Shown in pieces: positions 16,020 to 24,418 of a stretch of DNA of 64,000 nt (positions are counted from its first letter, which is position 1; each line of letters begins with the position of its first letter). The notes under the pieces were generated by a model. The model made no database searches, was not told the DNA's origin, and saw only the letters and a program-made list of their open reading frames with translations. This DNA comes from Inquilinus sp052113205. Lineage in GTDB: Bacteria; Pseudomonadota; Alphaproteobacteria; DSM-16000; Inquilinaceae. The stretch spans positions 1-64,000 of the forward strand of contig NZ_JBFRCU010000032.1 of assembly GCF_052113205.1 (NCBI RefSeq), written 5' to 3'. A program made the translations under genes and the position numbers.

Positions 16020-16044
16020 GATTCCCGCTTCCGCGGGAATGACG
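16020..16044. repeat. Small palindromic repeat (ATTCCCGC...GCGGGAATGACG)
   Basis: The hairpin GATTCCCGCTTCCGCGGGAA is followed by TGACG. The same motif with one base changed is found inside mdcG at 44020-44045. The rest of the 15847-16174 gap holds further repeat fragments and no gene that can be supported. Confidence 0.65.
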
Positions 16045-16069
16045 ACGAGGGGAACGGTTGCTGTTCTGA

Positions 16070-16093
16070 AAAGGTCTCGCAAGGGAGACCTTT
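16070..16093. repeat. Inverted junction of two MITE-like element ends
   Basis: AAAGGTCTC and GAGACCTTT face each other across six bases. Each is the tip of the terminal inverted repeat of the element at 14568-14834. This looks like two element ends lying back to back, or a remnant left after internal deletion. Confidence 0.5.
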
Positions 16094-16118
16094 CACAATA
16101 GCCGCGCCTACTCTTGTT

Positions 16119-16149
16119 AGTCCCCCCTCCCCTTGCGGGAGGGGGGACT
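16119..16149 (-). terminator. Strong hairpin downstream of the lyase/ABC operon
   Basis: AGTCCCCCCTCCC and GGGAGGGGGGACT form a perfect 13-bp stem with a five-base loop, 25 bases after the end of the minus-strand operon. No U-tract follows on the minus strand. It shares sequence with the dispersed hairpin elements, so a terminator role is plausible but not certain. Confidence 0.45.
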
Positions 16150-16174
16150 TATTGAGTTTCGGAGAGTGTCTCAG

Positions 16175-17107
16175 CTAAGCCGTGAACAGCTCCGGCATCA
16201 TCGACCGCGCCATCGGGCGGAGGCGATCCGCCTCGGCTTCGTCGATCCAGCGATAGGGGCGGCGCAGCCGGGTGCCGACTGGCCCCCAGCCGCCGATCGC
16301 GGCCAGGAGCTTGTCGAGCGCGGCATTCGAGTAGCCATGCAGGTTGCGGAACGGCACGACGTGTTCGTCCATGAAGCGACAGATCCGGCGTTCAAGCTCG
16401 AGCGCTGCATCCAGATCGCTCGCCATCCGGTCGGTCCAGGCCTGGGCCCCCGCCGGGCTGAGGCAGGCGACGTTGGAGAAGGCGCCGGCGGCAACGCCGT
16501 GCCTCGTGCCGGTGGCGAGATGGTGGCCCGGGACGAACAGCGCGGTACCGGACAGGCACTGCTTCGCCGCCGCGTACCAGGCGTCGTCGCCATCCGCCAG
16601 CTTGATGCCGGCCACCGCCGGCACGGCCCGGACCAGCCGGCCGAGCTCGTCCGGCGCCAGAACCCGCTTGGCGTGCGGCGGGTTGTAGAGGATCAGCGGC
16701 ACCCCGCGGGCCACCTCGGCCATCAGCTCGAGGAAGTCCAGCGCCTCCGGCTCGGTCACCGGCCACCAGTCCGGCAGCACCACCTGGATCGCCGCCGGGC
16801 CGAGGTCCCGTGCCAGCGTCACCCGCTCCCGCGCCAGGCTCGGGTCCGGCTGGCAGGCGCCGATCACGAATTGCATGCCGGCGGCCCGGCACTTCTCGGC
16901 CAGCAGCGCCTGGATCGCCGCGTATTCCGCCTCGGTCTGGTTGTGCAGCTCCCCCGCCGTGCCGTTGGAATAGATGCCGTCGACCTGCGCCGCGACCAGC
17001 AGGTCGATCTCCTCGGCCAGCCGTCCGAAATCGATGCTCTCATCCGCCGCGATCGGCAGCAGCAGCGTCGCCCAGTTGCCGCGCAACACGGCGTTCCGCC
17101 CGGTCAT
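16175..17107 (-). CDS. Dihydrodipicolinate synthase/N-acetylneuraminate lyase family protein (1)
   Basis: This 310-residue TIM-barrel lyase has the family's Schiff-base lysine in AGIKLAD (K169) and the catalytic tyrosine in PLILYNPP (Y141). The GTTGE-like loop reads SNGTAGE. These enzymes cleave or form 2-keto acids via pyruvate aldol chemistry. It is the last gene of an ABC importer operon: its ATG overlaps the stop of the upstream ATPase gene by four bases. This suggests it acts on the imported compound. The operon carries a second, different member of the family. Confidence 0.85.
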   Translation of the reverse strand: MTGRNAVLRGNWATLLLPIAADESIDFGRLAEEIDLLVAAQVDGIYSNGTAGELHNQTEAEYAAIQALLAEKCRAAGMQFVIGACQPDPSLARERVTLARDLGPAAIQVVLPDWWPVTEPEALDFLELMAEVARGVPLILYNPPHAKRVLAPDELGRLVRAVPAVAGIKLADGDDAWYAAAKQCLSGTALFVPGHHLATGTRHGVAAGAFSNVACLSPAGAQAWTDRMASDLDAALELERRICRFMDEHVVPFRNLHGYSNAALDKLLAAIGGWGPVGTRLRRPYRWIDEAEADRLRPMARSMMPELFTA

Positions 17108-18072
17108 CGGCTGACATCCTGGCGGATGCAGGCCTTGAAGTGGCCGGGCTCGACCTCCTCCAGCACCGGCACCTCGCGGGCGCAGGCTTCGACCGCGTGC
17201 GGGCAGCGGGTGCGGAAGACGCAGCCGGAGGGCGGGTTGGCCGGGCTGGGGATGTCGCCCTTCAGGATCTGGCGCTGGCGCGGGCGGTCGGGGTCCGGGT
17301 CGGGGATCGCCGACAGCAGCGCCCGGGTGTAGGGATGCTTCGGCGCGGCGTAGAGCCGGTCGCTCGGCGCGATCTCCATGATCCGGCCGAGATACAGCAC
17401 GATCACCCGGTCGCAGATGTACTCCACCACCGCGAGATCGTGCGAGATGAACAGCATGGTCAGGCCGAGGCGCAGCTGCAGGTCGCGCAGCAGGTTGACG
17501 ATCTGCGCCTGCACCGAGACGTCGAGCGCAGAGACCGGCTCGTCCGCGACCAGGAACTCCGGCTCCAGCACCAGGGCGCGGGCGATGCCGATGCGCTGGC
17601 GCTGGCCGCCGGAGAACTCATGGGCGTAGCGCTCGACCGCGTCGGCCGGCAGCTCCACCGCCTCCAGCGCCGCCCGCGCCTTGGCCAGCCGCTCGCGGCC
17701 GGTGCCGATGCCCTGGATCGCCAGGCCCTCGGTCAGGATCTCGCCGATCGTCATGCGCGGCGACAGGCTGGCGAAGGGGTCCTGGAAGATGTACTGCATC
17801 CGCCGCCGCTGCCGCCGCAGCGCGGCGCCGGACAGCTTGGTCAGGTCCTGGCCGTCGAACACGACCTCGCCGGCCGTCGGCTCGATCAGCCGCAGCACCG
17901 ACCGGCCGATCGTGGTCTTGCCCGAGCCGGATTCGCCGACCAGCCCGACCACCTCGCCGCGGCCGACCTCGAAATGGATGTCGTCGAGCGCGCGCACCAC
18001 CGGGCCGCGGCCGAAGGTGCCGGGGCCGAAATGCTTGGCCAGGCCGCGCACGGCGAGAAGCGGATCGGCCAT
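17104..18072 (-). CDS. Dipeptide-type ABC transporter ATP-binding protein (DppF/OppF-like)
   Basis: This 322-residue cytoplasmic ATPase has Walker A GESGSGKT (residues 46-53), signature SGGQRQR, Walker B FLVADEP and the switch ISHD. The C-terminus has the oligopeptide-type tail with CVFRTRCPHAVEAC, in which conserved cysteines may bind an iron-sulphur cluster. The start at 18072 is chosen from the family length; the frame runs on upstream only as a shadow of the neighbouring gene. It pairs with the ATPase encoded just before it. Confidence 0.9.
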   Translation of the reverse strand: MADPLLAVRGLAKHFGPGTFGRGPVVRALDDIHFEVGRGEVVGLVGESGSGKTTIGRSVLRLIEPTAGEVVFDGQDLTKLSGAALRRQRRRMQYIFQDPFASLSPRMTIGEILTEGLAIQGIGTGRERLAKARAALEAVELPADAVERYAHEFSGGQRQRIGIARALVLEPEFLVADEPVSALDVSVQAQIVNLLRDLQLRLGLTMLFISHDLAVVEYICDRVIVLYLGRIMEIAPSDRLYAAPKHPYTRALLSAIPDPDPDRPRQRQILKGDIPSPANPPSGCVFRTRCPHAVEACAREVPVLEEVEPGHFKACIRQDVSR

Positions 18073-18074
18073 GG

Positions 18075-19091
18075 TCAGAGCTCCTGCCAGCGGATGCAGC
18101 GGCTGGTGTGGCCGGGGCCGACCTCGGCCGGCGCCGGCACCGCGGCGCGGCAGGCCTCGATCACATGCGGGCAGCGCGTGGCGAAGGCGCAGCCGGGCGG
18201 CATGGCGGCCAGGCTGGGCACCGTGCCGGGGATGGTGGCCAGCTTCTCGCCCGCCGCCTTCAGCCGCGTCGCCTCGCCCAGCTTCGGCACCGAGGCCAGC
18301 AGGCCGATGGTGTAGGGGTGGCGCGGGTGGCGGAACACCTCGCGCACCGGCCCGGTCTCGACGATCCGGCCGGCATACATCACCGCGACGCGATGGGCGA
18401 TCTCGGCGACCACGCCGAGATTGTGGGTCACGAACAGCACCCCCATGCCGCGCTGGTCCTGCAGCCGGCGCAGCAGGTCGAGGATCTGCGCCTGGATGGT
18501 GACGTCGAGCGCGGTGGTCGGCTCGTCGGCCAGCAGCAGCGTCGGGTCGCAGGCCAGCGCCATGGCGATGGTGGCACGCTGGCGCATGCCGCCCGACAGC
18601 TCGTGCGGATACTGCGCCGCCCGCCGCTTCGGGTCGGGGATGCCGACGCTGTCGAGCAGGTCGACCGCAGCGGCCCAGGCTGACCGGCGGTTGCGGCCGA
18701 GATGGATGCGGACCGGCTCCGCGATCTGGTCGCCTATGGTGTAGACCGGGTTCAGGCTGGTCATCGGCTCCTGGAACACCATGCCGATGTCGTTGCCCCG
18801 GATCCGCCGCCGCGCCTCCCCGTCCAGCGTCGCCAGGTCCCGATCCCGCCCGTCCTTGCCACGGAACCGGATCGACCCCGCGGCCACGCGCCCGGCCTTG
18901 GCCGGCAGCAGTCCCATGATGGAGAGGCTCGTCACCGACTTGCCGGAGCCGGACTCGCCGACCAGCGCAACGGTCTCCGCCGCGCCGATGGCGAGGTCGA
19001 GATCCGCGACCGCGGTCACCTCGCGCCCGCGGATGCGGAACACCGTCCGCAGCCCGTGGACGTCGAGGATGGGGTGCTGAGCCTCTGCCAT
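18075..19091 (-). CDS. Dipeptide-type ABC transporter ATP-binding protein (DppD/OppD-like)
   Basis: This 338-residue protein carries Walker A GESGSGKS (45-52), signature LSGGMRQR, Walker B LLLADEPTTALDVT and a C-terminal CAFATRCPHVIEAC segment. The start at 19091 (MAEAQHP) follows the stop of the upstream lyase by eight bases. It and the next ATPase would form the motor heterodimer for permeases encoded at 20042-21908. The substrate class is suggested only by the operon's lyases: a small sugar-acid, amino-sugar or opine-like solute. Confidence 0.9.
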   Translation of the reverse strand: MAEAQHPILDVHGLRTVFRIRGREVTAVADLDLAIGAAETVALVGESGSGKSVTSLSIMGLLPAKAGRVAAGSIRFRGKDGRDRDLATLDGEARRRIRGNDIGMVFQEPMTSLNPVYTIGDQIAEPVRIHLGRNRRSAWAAAVDLLDSVGIPDPKRRAAQYPHELSGGMRQRATIAMALACDPTLLLADEPTTALDVTIQAQILDLLRRLQDQRGMGVLFVTHNLGVVAEIAHRVAVMYAGRIVETGPVREVFRHPRHPYTIGLLASVPKLGEATRLKAAGEKLATIPGTVPSLAAMPPGCAFATRCPHVIEACRAAVPAPAEVGPGHTSRCIRWQEL

Positions 19092-19099
19092 CAGGGTCC

Positions 19100-20026
19100 T
19101 CAGGCCAAGAGGCCGGTCGCCTGCAGGATGGCCTCGACCTTCGCGGCCTCGGCATCGTTCAGCGCCCGCTGCGGCCGGGCCATGACGTTGGTGTCGATGA
19201 TGCCGAGGCGGCGCATCGCGGTCTTGAAGCCGCCGACGCCGGCCGACCCGGCGCTGGTGCGCGGCAAGCTGACCCAGACGATCTCGAACAGGCGGCACAG
19301 CCGCTCCTGCTCCACCCGCGCCGCCGCCCAATCGCCCTTGCGGCACAGGTCGTAGAGGCGGACATAGCCGTGCGGGTCGACATTGGCGAGGCCGGGCACG
19401 ATGCCGTGGGCGCCGGCGGCCAAGGCGGAGTCGCAGACGATCTCCGACCCCGTCATCATCGCGATCTCCGGCCGGTCGGCCAGGTCCAGCAGGGCGAAGC
19501 GGAAATTGCCGTCGTCGCCGCTCGAATCCTTCAGCCCGGCGATGGTGCCCTCGCGGGCCAGCGTCACCACGCCGGCACGGTCCAGCTTGACATGGACACA
19601 GACCGGGATGTCGTAGGCGATCACCGGGACGTCGATGGCCTCGCGGATGTAGCGGAAATGGTCGACCACCTCCGGCGCGCTGGTGCGGGCATAGAACGGC
19701 GCCGTCACCACCACGGCATCGACGCCGATCGACTGCGCCACCTTGGCGTGGCCGATGACGCGGTCGGTGGTCGGGTCGATCACCCCGGCCAGCACCGGCA
19801 CGCGGCCGTTCGCGACCTTGACCGCGTGCTCCAGGATCTTCCGGCGCGTCGCCTCATCATGGAACACCACCTCGCTGGTGGAGCCGAGCACGAACAGCCC
19901 GTGCACGCCGCCGCCGATCAGATGCTCGAGCACGCGGGTGAAGGAGGGGTAGTCGACCTGGAAATCCGCGGTCAGCGGGGTGACGACGGGCGGGACGACG
20001 CCCTGGAAGGCTGGGGCTGAGGCCAT
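19100..20026 (-). CDS. Dihydrodipicolinate synthase/N-acetylneuraminate lyase family protein (2)
   Basis: This 308-residue TIM-barrel lyase has the Schiff-base lysine in AGLKDSSGD (K166), the tyrosine in PVIAYDIP (Y138) and GSTSE at the GTTGE position. It is clearly different from the lyase at 16175, so the two probably catalyse different steps or use different keto acids. It sits between the permease and ATPase genes, with a 15-base gap after the permease, in the same operon. The specific reaction is not determinable from sequence. Confidence 0.85.
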   Translation of the reverse strand: MASAPAFQGVVPPVVTPLTADFQVDYPSFTRVLEHLIGGGVHGLFVLGSTSEVVFHDEATRRKILEHAVKVANGRVPVLAGVIDPTTDRVIGHAKVAQSIGVDAVVVTAPFYARTSAPEVVDHFRYIREAIDVPVIAYDIPVCVHVKLDRAGVVTLAREGTIAGLKDSSGDDGNFRFALLDLADRPEIAMMTGSEIVCDSALAAGAHGIVPGLANVDPHGYVRLYDLCRKGDWAAARVEQERLCRLFEIVWVSLPRTSAGSAGVGGFKTAMRRLGIIDTNVMARPQRALNDAEAAKVEAILQATGLLA

Positions 20027-20041
20027 GACGGGTCTTTTCGG

Positions 20042-20926
20042 TCAGTTGAGTTCGGAACGGGGGTCGAAGGCGTCGCGCAGTCCGTCGCCGACGAAGTTGA
20101 TGGCCAGCACGGTGATCACCAGGGCGGCGCCCGGGAACAGCCATTGCCAGGGGTACTGCTCCAGCACCACGGTGCTGCGGGCGGCGTTCAGCATGTTGCC
20201 CCAGCTCGCCTCCGGCGGCGGCACGCCGAGGCCGAGGAAGGACAGGCCGGCCTCGAGCAGGATGGCGGCGGCGATCTGCAGCGTGGCGTAGACCACCAGG
20301 ATGTCGATCGAGTTCGGCAGGCCGTGCCGCCACAGCAGATGGCCGAGGCCGGCGCCCATGCCGCGCGACGCCACCACGAAGTCGCGCTCGCGCAGCTCCA
20401 TCAACCGGGCCCGCACCATGCGCGCCAGCACCGGCCAGGACAGCAGCGAGATGACGATGATGGTCGGCACGATGCCGGCGCCGGTGATCGAGGCCAGCAC
20501 CAGCAGCGAGATCACCGGCGGCAGGGTCATGGCGAGGTCGACGAAGCGCATGATCGCGGCATCGGTGAAGCGCCCGGCCATGGCCGAGATCGAGCCGACC
20601 AGGAAGCCGATCACCACCGAGATCGCGACCGAGACCACCGCCACCAGCAGCGAGATGCGCCCACCCTGCAGCACCCGGACCAGGATGTCGCGGCCGACGC
20701 CGTCGGTGCCGAGCCAATGGGCCGCGCTGGGACCCTTGTTGAGGGCCAGGAGGTCGATCTCGTTCGGCTTGTGGCCGAGGATCAGCGGGTAGGCGACGAT
20801 CAGGACCAGCATCGGCACCAGGATGGCGATGCCGGCCAGCGCGGCGCCGTTGGCGGCGAAGCGGCGGAAGGCGCGGGCCAGCGGGCCGTTGCCGCCGCGG
20901 GAGCGCGAGGTTTCCACCACTGCCAT
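20042..20926 (-). CDS. Dipeptide-type ABC transporter permease (DppC-like)
   Basis: This inner-membrane protein of 294 residues has a cytoplasmic N-terminus, a first helix near residue 35 and the extra N-terminal region typical of DppC. It carries the LGTDGVGRDILVRVLQGGRI segment and the EAA loop region ASRGMGAGLGHLLWRHGLPN. It ends with GDGLRDAFDPRS, usual for this family. The start at 20926 lies one base after the stop of the partner permease; longer upstream readings overlap that gene. Confidence 0.9.
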   Translation of the reverse strand: MAVVETSRSRGGNGPLARAFRRFAANGAALAGIAILVPMLVLIVAYPLILGHKPNEIDLLALNKGPSAAHWLGTDGVGRDILVRVLQGGRISLLVAVVSVAISVVIGFLVGSISAMAGRFTDAAIMRFVDLAMTLPPVISLLVLASITGAGIVPTIIVISLLSWPVLARMVRARLMELRERDFVVASRGMGAGLGHLLWRHGLPNSIDILVVYATLQIAAAILLEAGLSFLGLGVPPPEASWGNMLNAARSTVVLEQYPWQWLFPGAALVITVLAINFVGDGLRDAFDPRSELN

Positions 20927-20927
20927 C

Positions 20928-21908
20928 TCAGGCCACCTGGATCCGCGGGTCGATCGCCGCATAGGCGATGTCGGTCAGCAGGTTGGCGAGGATCACGCAG
21001 GCGCCGACCACCAGCGTCGCGCCCATGATCACCGGATAGTCGCGGGTCTCCACCGCGCTGACCAGCAGCAGGCCCATGCCCGGCCAGTTGAACACGCTCT
21101 CCAGGAAGATGGCGCCGCCGACGGCGATGCCGATGGTCGACCCGATCAGGGTGACGACCGGCAGCAGCGCGTTGCGCAGCGCGTGCTTCACGATCACCCA
21201 GAACTCCCTGACCCCCTTGGCGCGGGCCGAGCGGACATAGTCCTGGTTCAGCACCTCCAGCAGCGAGGCGCGCATGTAGCGCATGATCAGCGCGGCATGG
21301 CCGATCGACAGCAGCAGCGCCGGCAGGATCAGGTGGCTGGCCAGGTCGCCGAGCGAGAACGGCGCGCCGGGGGTCAGCATGCCGCCGGACGGCGCCCAGC
21401 GCAGCAGCACCGAGAAGACGTAGAGGCCGACCAGCGCGGTCAGGAAGGCCGGGCTGGAGATGCCGAGGAAGGCTGTGACCGACAGGCCGAGATCGGTCGC
21501 CGAGTTGCGCTTGACGGCGCCGATGATGCCGGCGCCGATGCCGACCACGATGGCGATCGCCAGCCCCGTCCCCATCAGCAGCAGGGTCGGCCCGATCCGC
21601 TGTGCGACCAGGCCCAGCACGGTCTCGCCATTGCGCTGCAGCGAAAAGCCGAGATCGCCGCGCAGCGCTCCGCCGAGCCAGGCCAGGTACTGCACCGGCA
21701 ACGGCTGGTCGAGGCCGAGACGGGCGCGCACGGCGGCCATCTCCTCCTGCGACATCGCCACATTCGGGTTGATATAGGCGTCGATCGGGTCGCCGGGCGC
21801 GAGCCGGAGCAGGATGAAGATCAGCAGGCTGAGTGCGATCAGCATGCCGACCCCGACCGCGAGGCGACGAAGGCAGAAGTTCAGCATCTCGCGTTCCGAA
21901 AAGGCCAT
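20928..21908 (-). CDS. Dipeptide-type ABC transporter permease (DppB-like)
   Basis: This 326-residue membrane protein has about six helices. Family marks are PGDPIDAYI near the start, the periplasmic loop GLDQPLPVQYLAWL and the EAA region ARAKGVREFWVIVKHALRNA. It ends TDIAYAAIDPRIQ. ATG 21908 is used; ATG 21887 (MLNFCLRRL) is an alternative nearer the usual N-terminus. It forms the channel with the permease encoded next. Between it and the binding-protein gene lies a palindromic repeat. Confidence 0.9.
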   Translation of the reverse strand: MAFSEREMLNFCLRRLAVGVGMLIALSLLIFILLRLAPGDPIDAYINPNVAMSQEEMAAVRARLGLDQPLPVQYLAWLGGALRGDLGFSLQRNGETVLGLVAQRIGPTLLLMGTGLAIAIVVGIGAGIIGAVKRNSATDLGLSVTAFLGISSPAFLTALVGLYVFSVLLRWAPSGGMLTPGAPFSLGDLASHLILPALLLSIGHAALIMRYMRASLLEVLNQDYVRSARAKGVREFWVIVKHALRNALLPVVTLIGSTIGIAVGGAIFLESVFNWPGMGLLLVSAVETRDYPVIMGATLVVGACVILANLLTDIAYAAIDPRIQVA

Positions 21909-21925
21909 CTCTCCAGTGAAAAAAC

Positions 21926-22023
21926 CGTCATTGCGAGGAGGCGAAGCCGACGAAGCAATCCAGGGGCCGGGGCAAACGGCCCTGGATTGCTTCCCCCGAC
22001 TCGAGGCCGGGGTCGCAATGACG
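21926..22023. repeat. Palindromic intergenic repeat (copy 2, complete)
   Basis: The element runs from CGTCATTGCGAGG to GTCGCAATGACG. Its outer arms are complementary, and so are the inner arms GAAGCAATCCAGG and CCTGGATTGCTTC. The left arm is identical, on the opposite strand, to the right arm of copy 1 at the window start. It lies between the binding-protein gene and the first permease gene of one operon, where it could attenuate or stabilise the message. Confidence 0.75.
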
Positions 22024-22025
22024 AT

Positions 22026-23606
22026 CTATTCAATCGCCCACTTCTCCGGATGGGCAGCGAAGGGGCCGCCGGCGGGGGCCGGGATCCAGACGAAGTCCTT
22101 CAGCTTGGCTGAGGCGACGCCGTAGCGCTTGGCCACCCACATGGTGGCCCAGGGCAGGTTGGCGTTCATCGCCTTGCACACGGCCTGATAGCGTTCCGGC
22201 CGCTTGGAATCGTCGGTCTCGTTCAGCGCGGCGTCGAAGGCGCCGGTCAGCTCCGGCATGCGGATGCGCAGGAAGTTGGCGCCGGCCGGCGGGATCTGCT
22301 TCTCGTTCAGGCCGATGTTGATGGCGCTGGGGTCCGGCCCGTTCTGCAGCCCGGCATAGACCATCGGGAACTGCGACCAGTCCGGGCTCTGGGCGTAGAT
22401 GGTGGCGTTGTAGGTCGGCGTGTCGACCGCCCGCGGCACCACATTGATGCCGACCTGGGCCAGCATCGCCTGCACCGCGGCCAGCACGTTCGATGCCAGC
22501 GGCGTGTTGTAGTAGGTCAAGAGCGGGATCGGCTTGTCGCCGTTGATCTTGTCCCAGCCAGCCTCGGCCAGCAGCTGCTTCGCCTTCTCCGGATCATAGC
22601 CATAGCTGTCGATGCCGGAGGGCAGCAGGTGGTTGGCGACATAGCCGCAATTGGCGATCTCGGCGGCGCCCTTGTACAGGCTCTGCACGATCGCATCGCG
22701 GTTGATCGCGTGCATCACCGCCTGGCGCACGCGGACATCCTTCCACAACGGCACCTCCTGGTTGAAGCCCAGGTAGTTGACGACGTAGGAGTTGCCCTCG
22801 ATCACCTTGAAGCCGTCATTGCCCTGGAAGGTGGCGACGTCGTCGGCCTCGACATAGCTGAAGGCGATCTCTCCGGAGCGCAGCGCCGCTACCGCCGCCG
22901 CGGTGTTGGCGAAGTAGCGGTTGATGATCCGGTCCGTCACCGGCTTGCCGCCGCGGTAATCGGCATTGGCGGCCAGCTCGACATACTGGTCGGTGACGTA
23001 GCGCGAGAACTTGTAGGGGCCGGTGCCGATCGGCGACTTCGACCACCATTCATGCTTGGCCAGCGACGCCGACGGAATGTCCTTCAGCGCGTGCTGCGGC
23101 AGCATCATCAGCTGGGTCAGCGTCGCCAGCAGGCCGGCATTCGGCGCCGACAGCTTCAGCACCGCGGTCTTCGAATCCGGCGTCTCGACCGAGGCGATGG
23201 CGCCGAGGCGGGCGGTGAAGACCGTGCCGGTGGCGCCGTTCTTCGCCGTGTCGATGGTGAACTTCACATCGGCCGAGGTGAAGGGCTGGCCGTCATGCCA
23301 TTTCGCGTCGGCCAGCTTGAAGGTGTATTGCAGCTTGTCGGCGCTGACCTCGTAGCTCGACGCCAGGTCGCCGACGATGCTCTCCAGCTTGTCGTCGTTG
23401 ATCACCAGCGGCTCGAAATACAGGCTAAGCCAGGTGAAGCCGCCGGTGGCGGAAAGCGGGTTGAAGTTGCCCTGGAAACCGCCCGGGCCGACATCGAACC
23501 CGCCGGTGATCGTCGACGGCTCCTGCGCCACGGCGGGTGCGCCCGGCGCCCAAGCCATGGCGGCGGCAAGCGCCAGCGCGGATGCCAGCATCCCGAATCT
23601 CATCAT
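22026..23606 (-). CDS. ABC transporter substrate-binding protein, family 5 (dipeptide type)
   Basis: This periplasmic protein of 526 residues has a signal peptide with likely cleavage after APAVA. The mature part is a family 5 extracellular binding protein: LADAKWHDGQPFTSADVKFT, the conserved SPIGTGPYKFSRY and VRVRQAVMHAINRDAI segments. Start at ATG 23606 or 23603, after GGGAGG. It is the first transport gene of the operon and lies ten bases after the GntR regulator gene, so regulator and transporter are cotranscribed. The ligand is unknown. Confidence 0.9.
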   Translation of the reverse strand: MMRFGMLASALALAAAMAWAPGAPAVAQEPSTITGGFDVGPGGFQGNFNPLSATGGFTWLSLYFEPLVINDDKLESIVGDLASSYEVSADKLQYTFKLADAKWHDGQPFTSADVKFTIDTAKNGATGTVFTARLGAIASVETPDSKTAVLKLSAPNAGLLATLTQLMMLPQHALKDIPSASLAKHEWWSKSPIGTGPYKFSRYVTDQYVELAANADYRGGKPVTDRIINRYFANTAAAVAALRSGEIAFSYVEADDVATFQGNDGFKVIEGNSYVVNYLGFNQEVPLWKDVRVRQAVMHAINRDAIVQSLYKGAAEIANCGYVANHLLPSGIDSYGYDPEKAKQLLAEAGWDKINGDKPIPLLTYYNTPLASNVLAAVQAMLAQVGINVVPRAVDTPTYNATIYAQSPDWSQFPMVYAGLQNGPDPSAINIGLNEKQIPPAGANFLRIRMPELTGAFDAALNETDDSKRPERYQAVCKAMNANLPWATMWVAKRYGVASAKLKDFVWIPAPAGGPFAAHPEKWAIE

Positions 23607-23616
23607 GTCCTCCCTG

Positions 23617-24342
23617 TCAGTTTTCTGCTTTCGCGCCCTTCCGGGTCGCGAGGAGACGGGCGATCCCGTCATAGTGTTGGTCGAGCCGGCTGCGGGCCGC
23701 GGCCCCGTCGCGCGCCTCGACCGCAGTGTAGATTTCCTGATGATCCCGCCAGGTCGCCATCGGATCGGCATTGGCCAGGTTCACGAAGTCGGATGCCTTG
23801 TAGAAGGCCATCCAGAACACATCGATCAGGCTGGTCAGCATGCGGTTGTTCTGGCAGCGGAACAGCAGGTGGTGGAATTGCTGGTCCTCCTCGGCGAAGC
23901 TCTCGTTCCGCTCGGCCCGGCGGCGCATGCGCTCGACCGTGTCCTTCAGCTCCGCCAGGTCCGCCTCGCCGATCAGCTCGATGGTCTTGCCGATCAGCCC
24001 GACCTCCAGCACGCGGCGGATCTCCAGCACCTCCTCGACCTCGCGCAGGGCGCCGCCCAGGCCATAGGCCAGGTTGGCCAGCAGCGGCTCGAACGAGAAC
24101 GCCTTCACGAACACGCCGATGCCGCGCCGCGTCTCCAGGATGCCGAGCGATTCCAGCGCCTTGATCGCCTCGCGCACGGAGTTGCGGCTGACCCCGAGCT
24201 GCTGCGCCAGATCGTTCTCCGGCGGCAACGGCGCGCCGGGGGCGAGGGCGTTGTCGTCGATATAGCTCTTCAGGCTCTCCTGAACCGAGACATGGAGCAG
24301 CGGCGGCCGGGCGAGCGGCTTGATCTCCTTCATCGGCGGCAT
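23617..24342 (-). CDS. GntR-family (FadR/FCD subfamily) transcriptional regulator
   Basis: This 241-residue repressor-type regulator has an N-terminal winged helix, PPENDLAQQLGVSRNSVREA, followed by IKALESLGILETRRGIGVFV. A helical FCD ligand domain follows, with histidines in EDQQFHHLL and LDQHYDGI that could bind a metal as in other FCD proteins. Start at 24342 or 24333. It leads the ABC/lyase operon and is divergent from two oxidoreductase genes. The palindrome at 24374-24393 between them is the likely operator. Its effector is probably the pathway substrate or an acid intermediate. Confidence 0.85.
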   Translation of the reverse strand: MPPMKEIKPLARPPLLHVSVQESLKSYIDDNALAPGAPLPPENDLAQQLGVSRNSVREAIKALESLGILETRRGIGVFVKAFSFEPLLANLAYGLGGALREVEEVLEIRRVLEVGLIGKTIELIGEADLAELKDTVERMRRRAERNESFAEEDQQFHHLLFRCQNNRMLTSLIDVFWMAFYKASDFVNLANADPMATWRDHQEIYTAVEARDGAAARSRLDQHYDGIARLLATRKGAKAEN

Positions 24343-24373
24343 CCCAGGATCAGCATGGCTTGATGGTTGCCGA

Positions 24374-24393
24374 CTTGTAGGATATCTGTCAAG
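24374..24393. promoter_or_regulatory. Candidate GntR operator palindrome
   Basis: CTTG-N3-GATATC-N3-CAAG is a dyad in the 76-base gap between the divergent GntR gene and the oxidoreductase genes. It is centred where a regulator could control both directions. Assignment is by symmetry and position only. Confidence 0.45.
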
Positions 24394-24418
24394 GCCATAA
24401 GCCAAGAGGGAGGATGGG

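Noticed and set aside
10251..16149. G/C hairpin repeats as a CRISPR array or RNA genes
   Set aside because: There is no regular repeat-spacer alternation and no tRNA or known RNA fold; they are dispersed inverted elements.
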